From Batkoa obscura (lineage: Eukaryota; Entomophthoromycota; Entomophthoromycetes; Entomophthorales; Batkoaceae), in contig JASVEC010000059.1 in NCBI GenBank assembly GCA_030770535.1, positions 1 to 64,000 of the forward strand: a stretch of 64,000 nucleotides of DNA, read 5' to 3'. Below the pieces are notes generated by a model, which saw only the letters and a list, made by a program, of their open reading frames with translations, had not been told where the DNA came from and did not search any database. A program made the translations under genes and the position numbers. Below, piece by piece: positions 20,706 to 30,663 of the stretch. Each line of letters opens with the position of its first letter. Position 1 is the stretch's first letter.

Positions 20706-23528
20706 ATGTTTAAATTTATTACTTCGAACAAACTTCGAAATATACATAAAAAAGAAGACAAATTAGAAGCTATTGATAAGATTAAAGTAACTAAACCCTT
20801 ACCACAAATACAACCACAACAATCAATTGATAACAATTTGCCAAAACTAAAAAATTTAAATGTTCAATTTACTCAATTTTCTCCATCTTCTTCTAATATT
20901 AATTTAAATGCTTTAAGAAATTTAGCTGAATTACCTCAACAAGATAATAATATTAGTCAACATAATAGTCATAATAATAATAATGATAATAATCAATCTA
21001 TCCCATTAACAAGGTAAATTTATACTCATACAATTATATTTTTATAATATAATACTAATCTACTATTATATCTGTATAGAAATTCTTCCTTACCAATTAT
21101 TGACAATAATCAAACATCATTTAAGAAGCCATCTACAAAGTCAAGAAATACGCCACCTAAATGGAAATTTTTAAAACAAGTACAATCAATACCTGTAAAG
21201 TTAAATCAGTTATCACATGAATCTATCACTCCTTCCCCAGAACCTATAAAAGAACGACCATTAACTTATTATGAGCCACCTATTCAATCAAAACCTTCAT
21301 TAATGAAATTACGTCCTAATTCTAATTATGATTTACTTGATCCCAATTTAAGAAGGAAATCTTTTTTTGAAAATCATAATCATCGACAGGAGGAATTATC
21401 GTTGAATTCAGATCCTTATTTACCTATTTCTGATAATACTATTATTAGTGAACATACCAATTTTTCATATCAAAATGAACATTCAGAAGAGTATTATAAT
21501 AAATCAACAATGATACCATCATCTCAACCAATGAGGTTAAGTCAATCACAACCTATGCCAACTACTTTAAATCAAGTAAAAGAAGAAGAATCTGATATGC
21601 TTTCACACCCAACACTTGGGAGATTCTTTAAAGCGGCAGAAGTGCAGAAAGTAAAAAGAGAAAGTAGTAATCCAAAATTAATTGCTAAAGTAAAAAGTAC
21701 ACAACAAATAGAATCAGATAAATCATTAGGGCCTAGATTAATTTCTAAAATAAAGAGTGAGAAACTATTATATGATAAAGATAATCAGGACATGAGGATT
21801 GATAATAATAAAATTGAAGGAAATGTTAAAAGATTAAGTAAAGATAATATACCTATTATAAGACCTAAATCAATGGTTAAAGATATGAAATCTATTGTAG
21901 AAGCAAAAGAACAGGTTCCAATGACTAATATGATTTCAAAAACAAAAAGAGAAGTTAAACAAGAAGCTATAAGCCCATCTCAATTTCAATCTCAATCTCC
22001 AAAACCAATTACTAGAGTAAAAAGTGAGTATATGGAACCTAAGATAAATAGTCCAATAGCAGCTAAATTAATAACCAAAGTCAAAAGTGAACGCAATATG
22101 AGTAATAATAAAGTAGAACAATTAAAGCATCAATTTGAAGGTCATTCAGAATCAATAGAATATAAACCTGTTACTAAAACTAATAATGATAATACTAGTC
22201 CATTAAATGATTATTTAAAAGCAGAAGACCCTAATGATCCTAATAGTAAAGTAGCTTTAGCTATGAGAGTGTCTACTATGAAAAGAACATCTACATTAAA
22301 ATACCGGGAAAATAGGGAACTTACAATAAATAGTGAACCCTTAAGTTTTTTATCAATGAAAAACGGAGTCATGTCACCAACAGATATTACTACTGCTGAA
22401 ATGGCACATCAATTGGAAATTAGTGAATTAAAGGCGAGGATTGAAGGGTTGAAAAAAGAGTTAAGGGATGAACAAAATGATAAAAAGAAATTGATTAAGG
22501 AGAATGAAAATAAGATTTTTCAATTAAATCAAGAGCATCAAATTCAAATGGATAGTTTGAAACAAAAATGTGCTAAAAGGATGGATGAATTGATTCAATA
22601 TATAAATGAACTAAGTAAAAAAGAAATTTCAAAAACTGAGATTCCTACTGTTAATAAAGAACATTTAAATCTAATAAGAGAAGAAGATCACCTAAAGAAA
22701 AAGAAACCAATTGGTTCCTTAACTCCAATAACAATGTATAAATTTATCGAAGAACAGTATTCCAATCTAAAACATGAAGACCCAATGGATGAATTACCTA
22801 ATCTTTCAATGAATTACAATAAAAATCAATATGATAATGAGAATAGGATTAATCAAATTATTCATTCAATTGAAAATACTACTATGAAAATGGAATCATA
22901 TTCTATCAATAAAATGGCCGATAAAAAGAGAGAAGGCATTAATGAGTTAAATTATGAGAATAACGGAATGAATGATCCCATTAATAATAGTGATATTAAT
23001 TCCTATTACTATAATAATGAGAATAGTAATAATAATCAGAATACGTATGAGAATGAAGGGTTCGATAATAATAATAATAATAATAATAACATCACTATGG
23101 AAATCAATAACAACTCTCAATCCTTAAATAACCAAACAAATTCATCTTCAAATGCTGCAGACTATCAGCTAAATTTAAAAAGAGAATTAAAAACTAGTTT
23201 AGCACCTTCATTATCAAGTCTTAATATCCAACTTAGACACAATAAACCTATCCCTCACAAACATAATGAAATTCAATTACAAAATGAAAGTATTCATCAG
23301 CAACAACAATTGAACCCTAATAATCCAAATAATCATAATAATAGCCACAATCATAATAGTAATATCACTCCCAACCCCACACGGTCACAACCAATGGTAA
23401 GAACAAAGTCTGGGTTTAATGACAACCCTTATTTAAAAGAACCTATTGATTTAAATCATATTATGTTTCAACAACCTAGGAAAAAACCATTGCCTAGTTT
23501 GCCATCACAATCAAAGGTTGGAGTGTAA
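20706..23528 (+). CDS. Large Asn-rich coiled-coil protein with repeated SUMO-consensus motifs (918 aa)
   Basis: Two exons, 20706-21013 and 21080-23528, join in frame and give 918 residues. The protein is polar and Asn/Gln/Ser/Lys-rich, with one clear coiled coil (about MAHQLEISELKARIEGLKKE onward, 22400-22620), an Asn-rich run near 23060-23130 and a basic C-terminus. A short theme recurs: variants of LI(A/S/T)K(V/I)KSE at least five times, and about ten matches in all to hydrophobic-Lys-x-Glu (VKEE, VKRE, IKSE, VKQE, VKSE twice, LKAE, LKKE, LKHE, LKRE). No enzymatic or DNA-binding domain is visible. A scaffold or nuclear regulatory role is possible but is inference; I do not recognise the family. 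Confidence 0.75.
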
Positions 23529-23997
23529 TCTCATCCTAATTTTTAAATCGCATATATAGTATATAAGCATATTAACATATTTCATAATTTTTTTTATATA
23601 ATAATAAATTTTAATTTTTTTTTAAATTATTTTACTAATGATGACTATTTATTATTATTTTTTTAATGCATTTTAATAAAATGTTTTCACTTCACTTTAA
23701 ATCCTAGTTTAATTCAACTTTAATTAAAAACTAAAAACTGCGTAGAATTTAAGATGACTTATTAATCTATATTCTTATGAAAACTGTACATACACCCATA
23801 ACAATAACAAATAATAATAATCTTTATTAATAACAATAAAACTAATATCTTTTTTGTATATATTTTTATTTGAATAAAGAGAATAATAAAATTGCCATAG
23901 AATAACCAATGGAATATAGGATTTTGTAGTAATAAAAAAATTGAGAATAGAGTAGTAAAAAAAAAGAAAGAGAAGATAGTAAGAGATCCAAATAACC
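23529..23997. other. Convergent 3' region, no gene seen
   Basis: AT-rich, with several AATAAA-like stretches on both strands. It holds the 3' ends of the coiled-coil protein gene (plus) and the bZIP gene (minus). Confidence 0.5.
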
Positions 23998-24816
23998 TTA
24001 CGATCGATTAGCTTTGATAGCTTCCATAAGTTGTTTTTCCAATGTACGAATACGGTCCATTTGTTCTTGTTCCCTACGTTGAGTAGTTTCTTTTTCAGAT
24101 TCTAAGATAGCAATCTTAGTTTCTAATTGGATCTTTTCTTTTTCTAAACCTGAAATACTGAGTTCAAGTTCTTCCATTTTAGCTACTTTACGTTGACGGG
24201 AACGACGAGCAGCTAAAGTGTTTTGTCTACGTTTACGTGCAGCTGGATCTTCAGATCCTTCCATGTCAATATCTTGACTTGAAATTACTGAAGAGGCTTT
24301 ACGTTTAGCTGGCTCTTTTTTGATAACAGCTGGAGTAGATTCAACATAGTTTGGAGAGGATGGAAGATTGAGAAGTTCAGAAATAAGTTCAGAATCGGAA
24401 TTAGTCTCCGGGGTTGGAACTGGACCAGCAACGTTAGGAGCATTGAATGGAGTGGAAAGGTATGGAAGAAGTGGGTCAAAAAAGCCGTTCATTGAGGTAT
24501 TGGGTGGGGAATTGCTAAGGAGAGGGTAAAACATTTCTTGGCTCATACCATTTAAAACAAGGTTATCGTTAAATGGTGGGGTATTTTGAGAAGAAGTAAC
24601 ATTGTTATAAACAAAATTACTTGGACTCATGTGAGAATAGATTTGGTTTGGAGAAGAGGCAGCAGCTTGAAGCTCATTTAAGGTGAGCTCCAAGTTGGAG
24701 AGATCAGCGTAAGGCTGATTTAAAAAGTTGTGAGCTGGATGATAAATTCTTGGGTTTGACATTCTATTGGATGAGTTTTGATTACAACAAATATATAACT
24801 TGGTATTTAATAACAA
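23998..24816 (-). CDS. GCN4/CPC1-like bZIP transcription factor
   Basis: A sequence-specific activator of the kind that drives amino-acid biosynthesis genes under general control. The C-terminal bZIP has basic region ARKRRQNTLAARRSRQRKV (~residues 193-211), with the N-x2-A-A-x2-S-R signature of the Gcn4 class, followed by leucines at 217, 224, 231 and 238 in exact heptads. N-terminal to it is a Ser/Pro/Asn-rich region and an acidic hydrophobic stretch (SDSELISELLNLPSSP) suited to activation. The first ATG gives 272 residues. The Met at residue 19 (24760-24762, MSNPRIYHPAHN) is the more natural start, because the first 18 residues are Cys/Asn-rich and unlike the rest. No intron in the CDS. The leader carries two upstream ORFs (separate entries). 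Confidence 0.88.
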   Translation of the reverse strand: MLLNTKLYICCNQNSSNRMSNPRIYHPAHNFLNQPYADLSNLELTLNELQAAASSPNQIYSHMSPSNFVYNNVTSSQNTPPFNDNLVLNGMSQEMFYPLLSNSPPNTSMNGFFDPLLPYLSTPFNAPNVAGPVPTPETNSDSELISELLNLPSSPNYVESTPAVIKKEPAKRKASSVISSQDIDMEGSEDPAARKRRQNTLAARRSRQRKVAKMEELELSISGLEKEKIQLETKIAILESEKETTQRREQEQMDRIRTLEKQLMEAIKANRS

Positions 24817-24832
24817 TAAAGTATTCTTAGGT

Positions 24833-24913
24833 TTAACAGTGATAAGTGTTTAGGGTTTCAGACGCTGATAGACAGTGAGCAAAAAGGTAGCAGGAAGCCA
24901 TGTTGGCAAACAT
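24833..24913 (-). promoter_or_regulatory. Upstream ORF 2 of the bZIP gene (26 codons)
   Basis: ATG at 24911-24913, stop at 24833-24835, 26 residues starting MFANMASCYL. It is out of frame with the bZIP CDS and ends 16 nt before the first in-frame ATG, or 70 nt before the Met-19 codon. Position and length fit an inhibitory uORF of the GCN4/cpc-1/ATF4 kind. Transcript start was not determined. Confidence 0.6.
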
Positions 24914-25019
24914 ATTGACGGTAGATAAAATAGGTAATTGGTAAAGGAACTTTATAAAAATAAAGTTGGTGTTGACTAAAAAATGTAAACTTTTCTTAAA
25001 AACAAACGCGGAAGGCGAT

Positions 25020-25031
25020 TTAGCAGTTCAT
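25020..25031 (-). promoter_or_regulatory. Upstream ORF 1 of the bZIP gene (Met-Asn-Cys-stop)
   Basis: The next ATG upstream of uORF2. It encodes only three residues, with its stop about 106 nt before the uORF2 ATG. A very short first uORF followed by a longer second one is the classical arrangement for reinitiation control. Its relevance depends on the transcript starting upstream of 25031. Confidence 0.5.
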
Positions 25032-27446
25032 TGTAACGATACGTTAAAAATAATAATAGATGATGATTTGGTTTGTAAGAAAAGAAGGAAGATTTACTTA
25101 TGCTAAAATTCTTTTTTTATACCAATTTTCGCCAAAATTTTAGCCAATTTAGTATACTTGATTGGTTAACTTACAATTTCAAAAGTTTAAGGTTATAAAT
25201 ATCATCGAATTAAATGCAACTATAAAGATATAATTATTATCATTTGCTCCTTATTTAATAGATTAAACTATTTTTATTCTTCAAAAATAGCACTTCGGTT
25301 GATAAGAGTCCTGAAAACAACATTTTCAAGAAGATAAATCCCTTTTATTGGTTATTAAACAATCCATTGCTTACCCTATGATACTTGTTCTTTAGTATCA
25401 AGTGAAAATATTTAATTTGAATTTAAGTTTTTTATTAGTGCTATTTCCATATTTAATAAAAATAACATTATACCATTTTTTTACATACCCATGATTATAA
25501 ATTAAGTTCACTTTAGATATCAAATGTGTCTATGATAGGCTAATTCAAAGATATGATCTTCAAATAGAAAGAAAATATTACTTCCTTACAGCCAATTAAT
25601 AGTCTTTGATTAATCAACTCTATCAACAAATTAAAACTACAGTTTATTTGAAATCTAGAATAAATTTAAATAGGTTTTAGAATCAACGGTTTTATAAATT
25701 AAAGGATCAAAAAAGAATCAAATTATATTTATCAAATGATCTATTTATTAAATGCGAATATAGGAATTTTGGAATTTGAAAGACAAAGATATTAAGGAAT
25801 GTAAATGTGTTAAAGGTATATAATTCATTGTTTTTATAGTAGACATATGAAAGGTTAAAGTTCTGGTCAAAGTTATCAAAAAAAGTTAGTTTTGTTAGAT
25901 TCTAATTTCAGAATTTAATAGAAGGCAGTTTTTTGTTAGCATTTATTTTTCATTTACAAATTACAAAATTCAAAACCGAAAAAATGAGCCTCAGGTTTAG
26001 ATTTACTCCTACAAACAAATGCAAAAGATTGTCTGAGAACAGTATAATAATAAAATCAAGGGTATTAAAGCTTCAACCTTATTACTTTTTATAACATCGC
26101 AAAACTCATTCGAATAACAATTGTATTTTAAAAAAGCTATATTTGATTTTTTAATTTGCTTTGTTAACTTATAGTTAGGTTGTCTTTCATTACTTTTAAT
26201 TTATGACAAAAGGCTTCTAATACGAATTTAAAGATATTAAAAAATTGTAGTCTTTGAGTTCATGTTGATAAAGATTGACCACAAATTAAAGACAGTAAAG
26301 GACATTAAACTGCAAACTGTTCTAGCTAATATTTGATTGTAGTTTTATTTTGAAGATATCTTTGTTAATTTTAATCAACTCTAATAGTAAAATAAGCTTA
26401 ATAACTATTACAAAAGTAGTATTTGTATAAAATAAGTATTTAGAACAATAAAGCTAATTGTATTATAACTCCAACAATCAATAATAGAATTTAAGTGAAT
26501 ATAATATTATCCACTTTCAATTAAAGTCATTTGAATGCTAAGTTTATCTATTTTTTGTAATAATTTAAATAATATAAGTAGAAATATTATTTTATAACCT
26601 ATAAGTTTAAACTCAATCTACTTGTTTAAATCATCTCATAGTTATTTTGAATAAATGATAATATAGTATCAATGCTTGAAATTAATAGACAATGCAAACT
26701 ATTTTAATTTTCTAAATATTTTTGAAGCATAAATTATAATAAAAATATTACATAAATAGCAAATATAAAAGTATTAAACCCTAACATCAAAATATAGATT
26801 AGATAGTTTAATATCTCAATAGATATTTATTGTAAAATAAACAAAGTCAGTGCCAATGTAAAAGCATCTGTCATTCATAGTACATTTTTAATCTTTGCTA
26901 ATTCGGTGACTCTGGTGCTTATAGCAGTCCGCTTTAAACACATGCTCTTTAAAGAACCTTTCCTCCAGTTAAAAGTTTACGATTCCTTTACTACTGCTTT
27001 TTGCTTTTTAAACATCTATAATACTTTTCAAGCTTTAGACACAAGATCATTCAAATCACTCTTTATTATTAAAACTCATTATCTAACTTTTGCATTCATA
27101 TATATAAGCATTTTTTCTTCTTCTTGGGGTCTATCTATTTTTGAATTTTCTTTAGGTCCTTCACTCCAAGTTTTTCTATAGTTCAATAGAACAGTACAGT
27201 ACTTTCAGCTTTGAAAACAAAAAAGCTTCAAAGAATATATTTTCCTACAAACATGATAAGTAATTAAATGGCCTTTATAAATGCCATATTAAGAAGACAA
27301 TAGACAATATTATAGTTTATAAGAAAAGGGAGACCAATTTTTTAAAATTTACTATAAAACATCTTTTTAAGAATCAATAAGCTATCTTGTGCTTAAAAGT
27401 GTCCTTAACTTGTACATTGATACTAACTCAACAATACAATGGTAAT

Positions 27447-27556
27447 ACTTGGGGATATTTTTTTTGATTTCATCACTTTTTCCATTTTTTAAGCGTCATT
27501 TGAGCGGAAAAATTACTAGTAAAATCCTCAAATAAAAAAACACATCTTCATTTATT
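27447..27556 (-). mobile_element. MITE-A copy 5
   Basis: Left tip TTGGGGATATTTTTTTTGAT, core AAGCGTCATTTGAGCGGAAA, right end ACACATCTTCAT. The right-hand CCCC has decayed. Confidence 0.88.
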
Positions 27557-27789
27557 TGTTTTCTTACTAAGAAATTAACCTCTGGTTTATAATTCAGATG
27601 TAATAGGTTAAGTAGTGGTAATTGTTTGATAATATAAAGCTCTTTAACAAGGAAGTTCGTTTTGTGTTTGCTGTCATAAATATTGGAACATGCCAATAAA
27701 GTCCTCTTAACAATGATTGATTTTGTTACATGTCAAATGGCCTCTAAACAGTATATTTGAGCATTTTTTAATTTATCGCAATAGTTCAA

Positions 27790-27900
27790 ATATATGAGGA
27801 TGTATTTTTGTGTTTAAGAATTTTACTAACAATCTTTCCACTCAAATAGTGCTTAAAAAATGGAAAAATAATGAAACTAAAAAAAACATCCCCATATATT
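27790..27900 (+). mobile_element. MITE-A copy 6 (near-consensus)
   Basis: One of the best-preserved copies: TATATGAGGATGTATTTTTG, TTTCCACTCAAATAGTGCTT, then ATGGAAAAATAATGAAAC and ACATCCCCATATA. Ends are flanked by TA-rich sequence. Confidence 0.93.
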
Positions 27901-28378
27901 GACTATCTATTTGTACCATTCTTTTCTATCATAACTGTTTTGTTCGATTATTTGTTATAGTAAATATATATATATAGCAGATGACTCAAGCACATCTTTA
28001 GATAAATCGAAGAAAGATCTGGTTGACTTCTCCTTCACTTACTATAAGGTGGAAATATTATTTTCCTTTTAGTACCAGTTATAGCATATTCATTTAGTAT
28101 TGCTTTCAAAGTAGTTATATGATTGGCATTAATAAATAAACCTGTAATAGATTCATATATTAATTAGTCTTATACCCCTTTGTTGTATTAAAAATCAGTA
28201 TTTATTTATAAGTTGGATAGCTTTTAAAAATAATAATTTGTTAATCACTATAAAATGGCAAAGATATAAATAAATTTTGATTGTAATATATAAAAATTAA
28301 AGATATAAATAACCCCAAGGTTTCTACACTGCTTTAAATACAGGTTTTTATTCAACTACTTTAGGATTAAGCTAATAT

Positions 28379-28408
28379 CAATGAAGCCAAAAAAACATCA
28401 TCATATAT
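28379..28408 (+). mobile_element. MITE-A right-end fragment abutting copy 7
   Basis: ATGAAGCCAAAAAAACATCA followed by TCATATA matches the right terminus of the element. The left 80 bp are missing. Its tip overlaps the left tip of copy 7, so copy 7 seems to have landed at, or beside, the end of an older copy. Confidence 0.7.
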
Positions 28409-28513
28409 AGGGATGAATTTTTGTGTTTAAGAATTTTACTAATAAATTTTCTGTTCAAATAGTGCTTAAAAGGTAGAAAAAGTGATGAAATCAAAAAAAA
28501 CACCCTCATATCT
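28402..28513 (+). mobile_element. MITE-A copy 7
   Basis: TATATAGGGATGAATTTTTG, AGAATTTTACTAATAAATTT, TTCAAATAGTGCTTAAAAGG and a right end CACCCTCATAT. Moderately diverged. Confidence 0.9.
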
Positions 28514-29015
28514 TATATGGTGAATTCCAATTAAGTTTAAAATATTAAGCTTTAATAGAGCATCAACATAGTAAATATCGCTGATTAAGGATATAAGTAA
28601 CTCATAAAAGTTACACGTAAGTCTAATCAAACTCGATAAACCATAGTAACACCCATTAGAACGAATTTGTACATGATCAGAGCTAATGATATACAAATTA
28701 TATCAAACTATTAAAATAAAATAGTTATAATGTCTAATTAAAATTAAAAAGTAGCTTATATTGTTCATATTATCCTATTTTTGGCTTTTTTTGTAAATAG
28801 TTGACATGTAATAACTATTATATTTATTTAATACAATAAAGGTCATATGGGTTAAGTAGCGTTATATACGATTGTAAAAAGTAGTATGAAAAGCTTGGCA
28901 TTTATAACTAACTTCGAATTCGACCAATCAAATGCCGTTATTATTCTTATAAGTTGAGTTCACTTAGGTTTGTTTCGATTTAGGTTGTACTTTAAAATAA
29001 TTACAACACTTAAAT

Positions 29016-29800
29016 ATGTATTTCAACTTTTTATTATTCTGCCTATCCTCTTCTAGTTTACTTCTGAATTCTGGTCTCCATGGTAATTTCGCTAACGATA
29101 CTGCCTTTGACCGTAAAAAATATACTGAAGTAATGACTGATAGTTAATCATTGCTTTACTTATTTTCAGATATGGCTCTTATTTGAATATTTACAAAAAT
29201 TATATCTATGTAATGTCTAACTATGTTTCAATACATGTATAGCTTTAATATCTGTATTAAAGTAAATTACGAAGATCATAATATTATAGTTCATTTAATC
29301 GCTGAATATCCAAACCATGATTACTTTGATATTCAATTCAATTAAGTGAAAATTCGTTAAAGAAACTAGACTGTCAAAACTGTCTCTGTAAGTTATACCG
29401 TTATTGCTTGCCCTGGTATCTAAGGGAACGTTTGATTAAGTTGGGAACCTCAGTCTAGTAAATTTTTTGCACGGTTTTTGTAATCATCGCTAGTATTTAT
29501 ATCGACAATTTTTAACTTTTTTATTAAATATAAGGTCCAAAACTCAATCTATGCGATTGGCAACGTTCAAGCATCCAAAGATGGTGGTGAATGGACTGTT
29601 TTATTTATAAATACGGTCAATCTTTGGGTGATATAACACATCACTAGACCTTATGAGCTTAAAATTAAAGCTTCTATAGGTGGAATTTGTACCATAAAAA
29701 ATATAATCCCAGTTGCTAATGAAATCCCAACCGATACTTGCTTCCGGTTTGAGGAAGTACAATGTCTTCCAGGAATATTTCAAATAAATCATAATCATGT
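29016..29800 (+). pseudogene. Possible relic of a secreted-protein gene, family not recognised
   Basis: Protein-like stretches occur in order on the plus strand. First comes a signal-peptide-like start at 29016 (MYFNFLLFCLSSSSLLLNSG), then a segment containing YAIGNVQASKDGGEWTVLF near 29545-29600, then one containing IKASIGGICTIKN and PTDTCFRFEEVQCLPG near 29660-29790. They do not lie in one open frame, and I could not find splice sites that join them well. I read this as a degraded gene, but an intact gene with missed introns is possible. The minus-strand frame at 29601-29798 is its shadow. Confidence 0.3.
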
Positions 29801-30422
29801 ATGTATACCAAAAAGCCTCTATTATTTTCTGTTTTGTGTATATTTTAAAAAATCTTTATTCTCAAAGAATATAATAATTAAATAATTTGGTAGAATTTAA
29901 AATTTCTAACATTTCAATATCAACAATGCCCAGTTTTTATATTAATAATCATGTAAATGATCGAAAGAATCCAATAAAAGACTAACAACAAAGAAAATCG
30001 AGTAAAGGCACTATAAAAACCCATAGAAGAGTTTCATAGCTGAAAAGACTGTAAGCATTGTTTTTTAATTCTAAAAAATCTAAGGACTCTTTACAAACTG
30101 AATTCATGTGTGAATATTTAGTCAATTCGAAATTGTTCATTTTTTATACATAAATTTGAAAATCTAATAGATAAATACTGAAACAAAAAATGCACTCCTT
30201 TTTATTTTTTAAAAAGTGATATTTGATAGGGAATGCTACATGTTGAGGACCCCTTTATGAAATAAACTTATTTCTACGGGCCTCTAGTTGTATGCAAATG
30301 GTAATAAAGGTTTAAAACAAAATTTATCTTCATGGGCTCTTCAGGGAATTTTATATTTTACAATACATTATTCCCTAAAAACATCAGTAAACTTGATGCG
30401 ATTTGTCGAATTAATTAATAAA

Positions 30423-30530
30423 CATATGGGGGTGTTTTTTTGGTTTCATAGCTTTTTCCGTTTTTTGAGCACTATTCAAGTGGAAAAATTGTCAGTAAAA
30501 TTATTAAGTAAAAAATACATCCACATGTAT
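30423..30530 (-). mobile_element. MITE-A copy 8
   Basis: CATATGGGGGTGTTTTTTTG at the left tip, core GAGCACTATTCAAGTGGAAA, right end ATACATCCACATG. It lies ~135 bp beyond the stop codon of the minus-strand channel gene. Confidence 0.9.
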
Positions 30531-30663
30531 ATTAAATTAAGTACATTAACATAAAATAGTGATAATAATTTAATAATAAGGTAAAAATCAGGTTTAAATT
30601 TATTGTTACAGTATAGGACAGGAACTTTTTGGTATTTATAATAATAGGAAAACCAGAAAAGCT

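Larger units (their letters stand above)
25032..28401. other. Gene-poor stretch with two MITEs
   Basis: No supportable gene on either strand. The open frame at 26906-27181 is hydrophobic and composition-driven. MITE-A copies 5 (27447-27556) and 6 (27790-27900) lie in its right part. Confidence 0.5.
28514..30663. other. Gene-poor stretch with relic coding sequence
   Basis: Contains a decayed protein-coding relic (about 29016-29800, separate entry) and MITE-A copy 8. The 28466-28696 minus-strand frame ends inside copy 7 and has no support of its own. Confidence 0.45.

Noticed and set aside
26906-27181. 91-codon frame
   Set aside because: Hydrophobic, composition-driven; no homology recognised and no gene structure.
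27496-27696. Minus-strand frame ending in MITE-A copy 5
   Set aside because: Part of the repeat plus unsupported flanking sequence.
28466-28696. Minus-strand frame ending in MITE-A copy 7
   Set aside because: Weakly protein-like but without any recognised motif or gene context; its end is repeat sequence.
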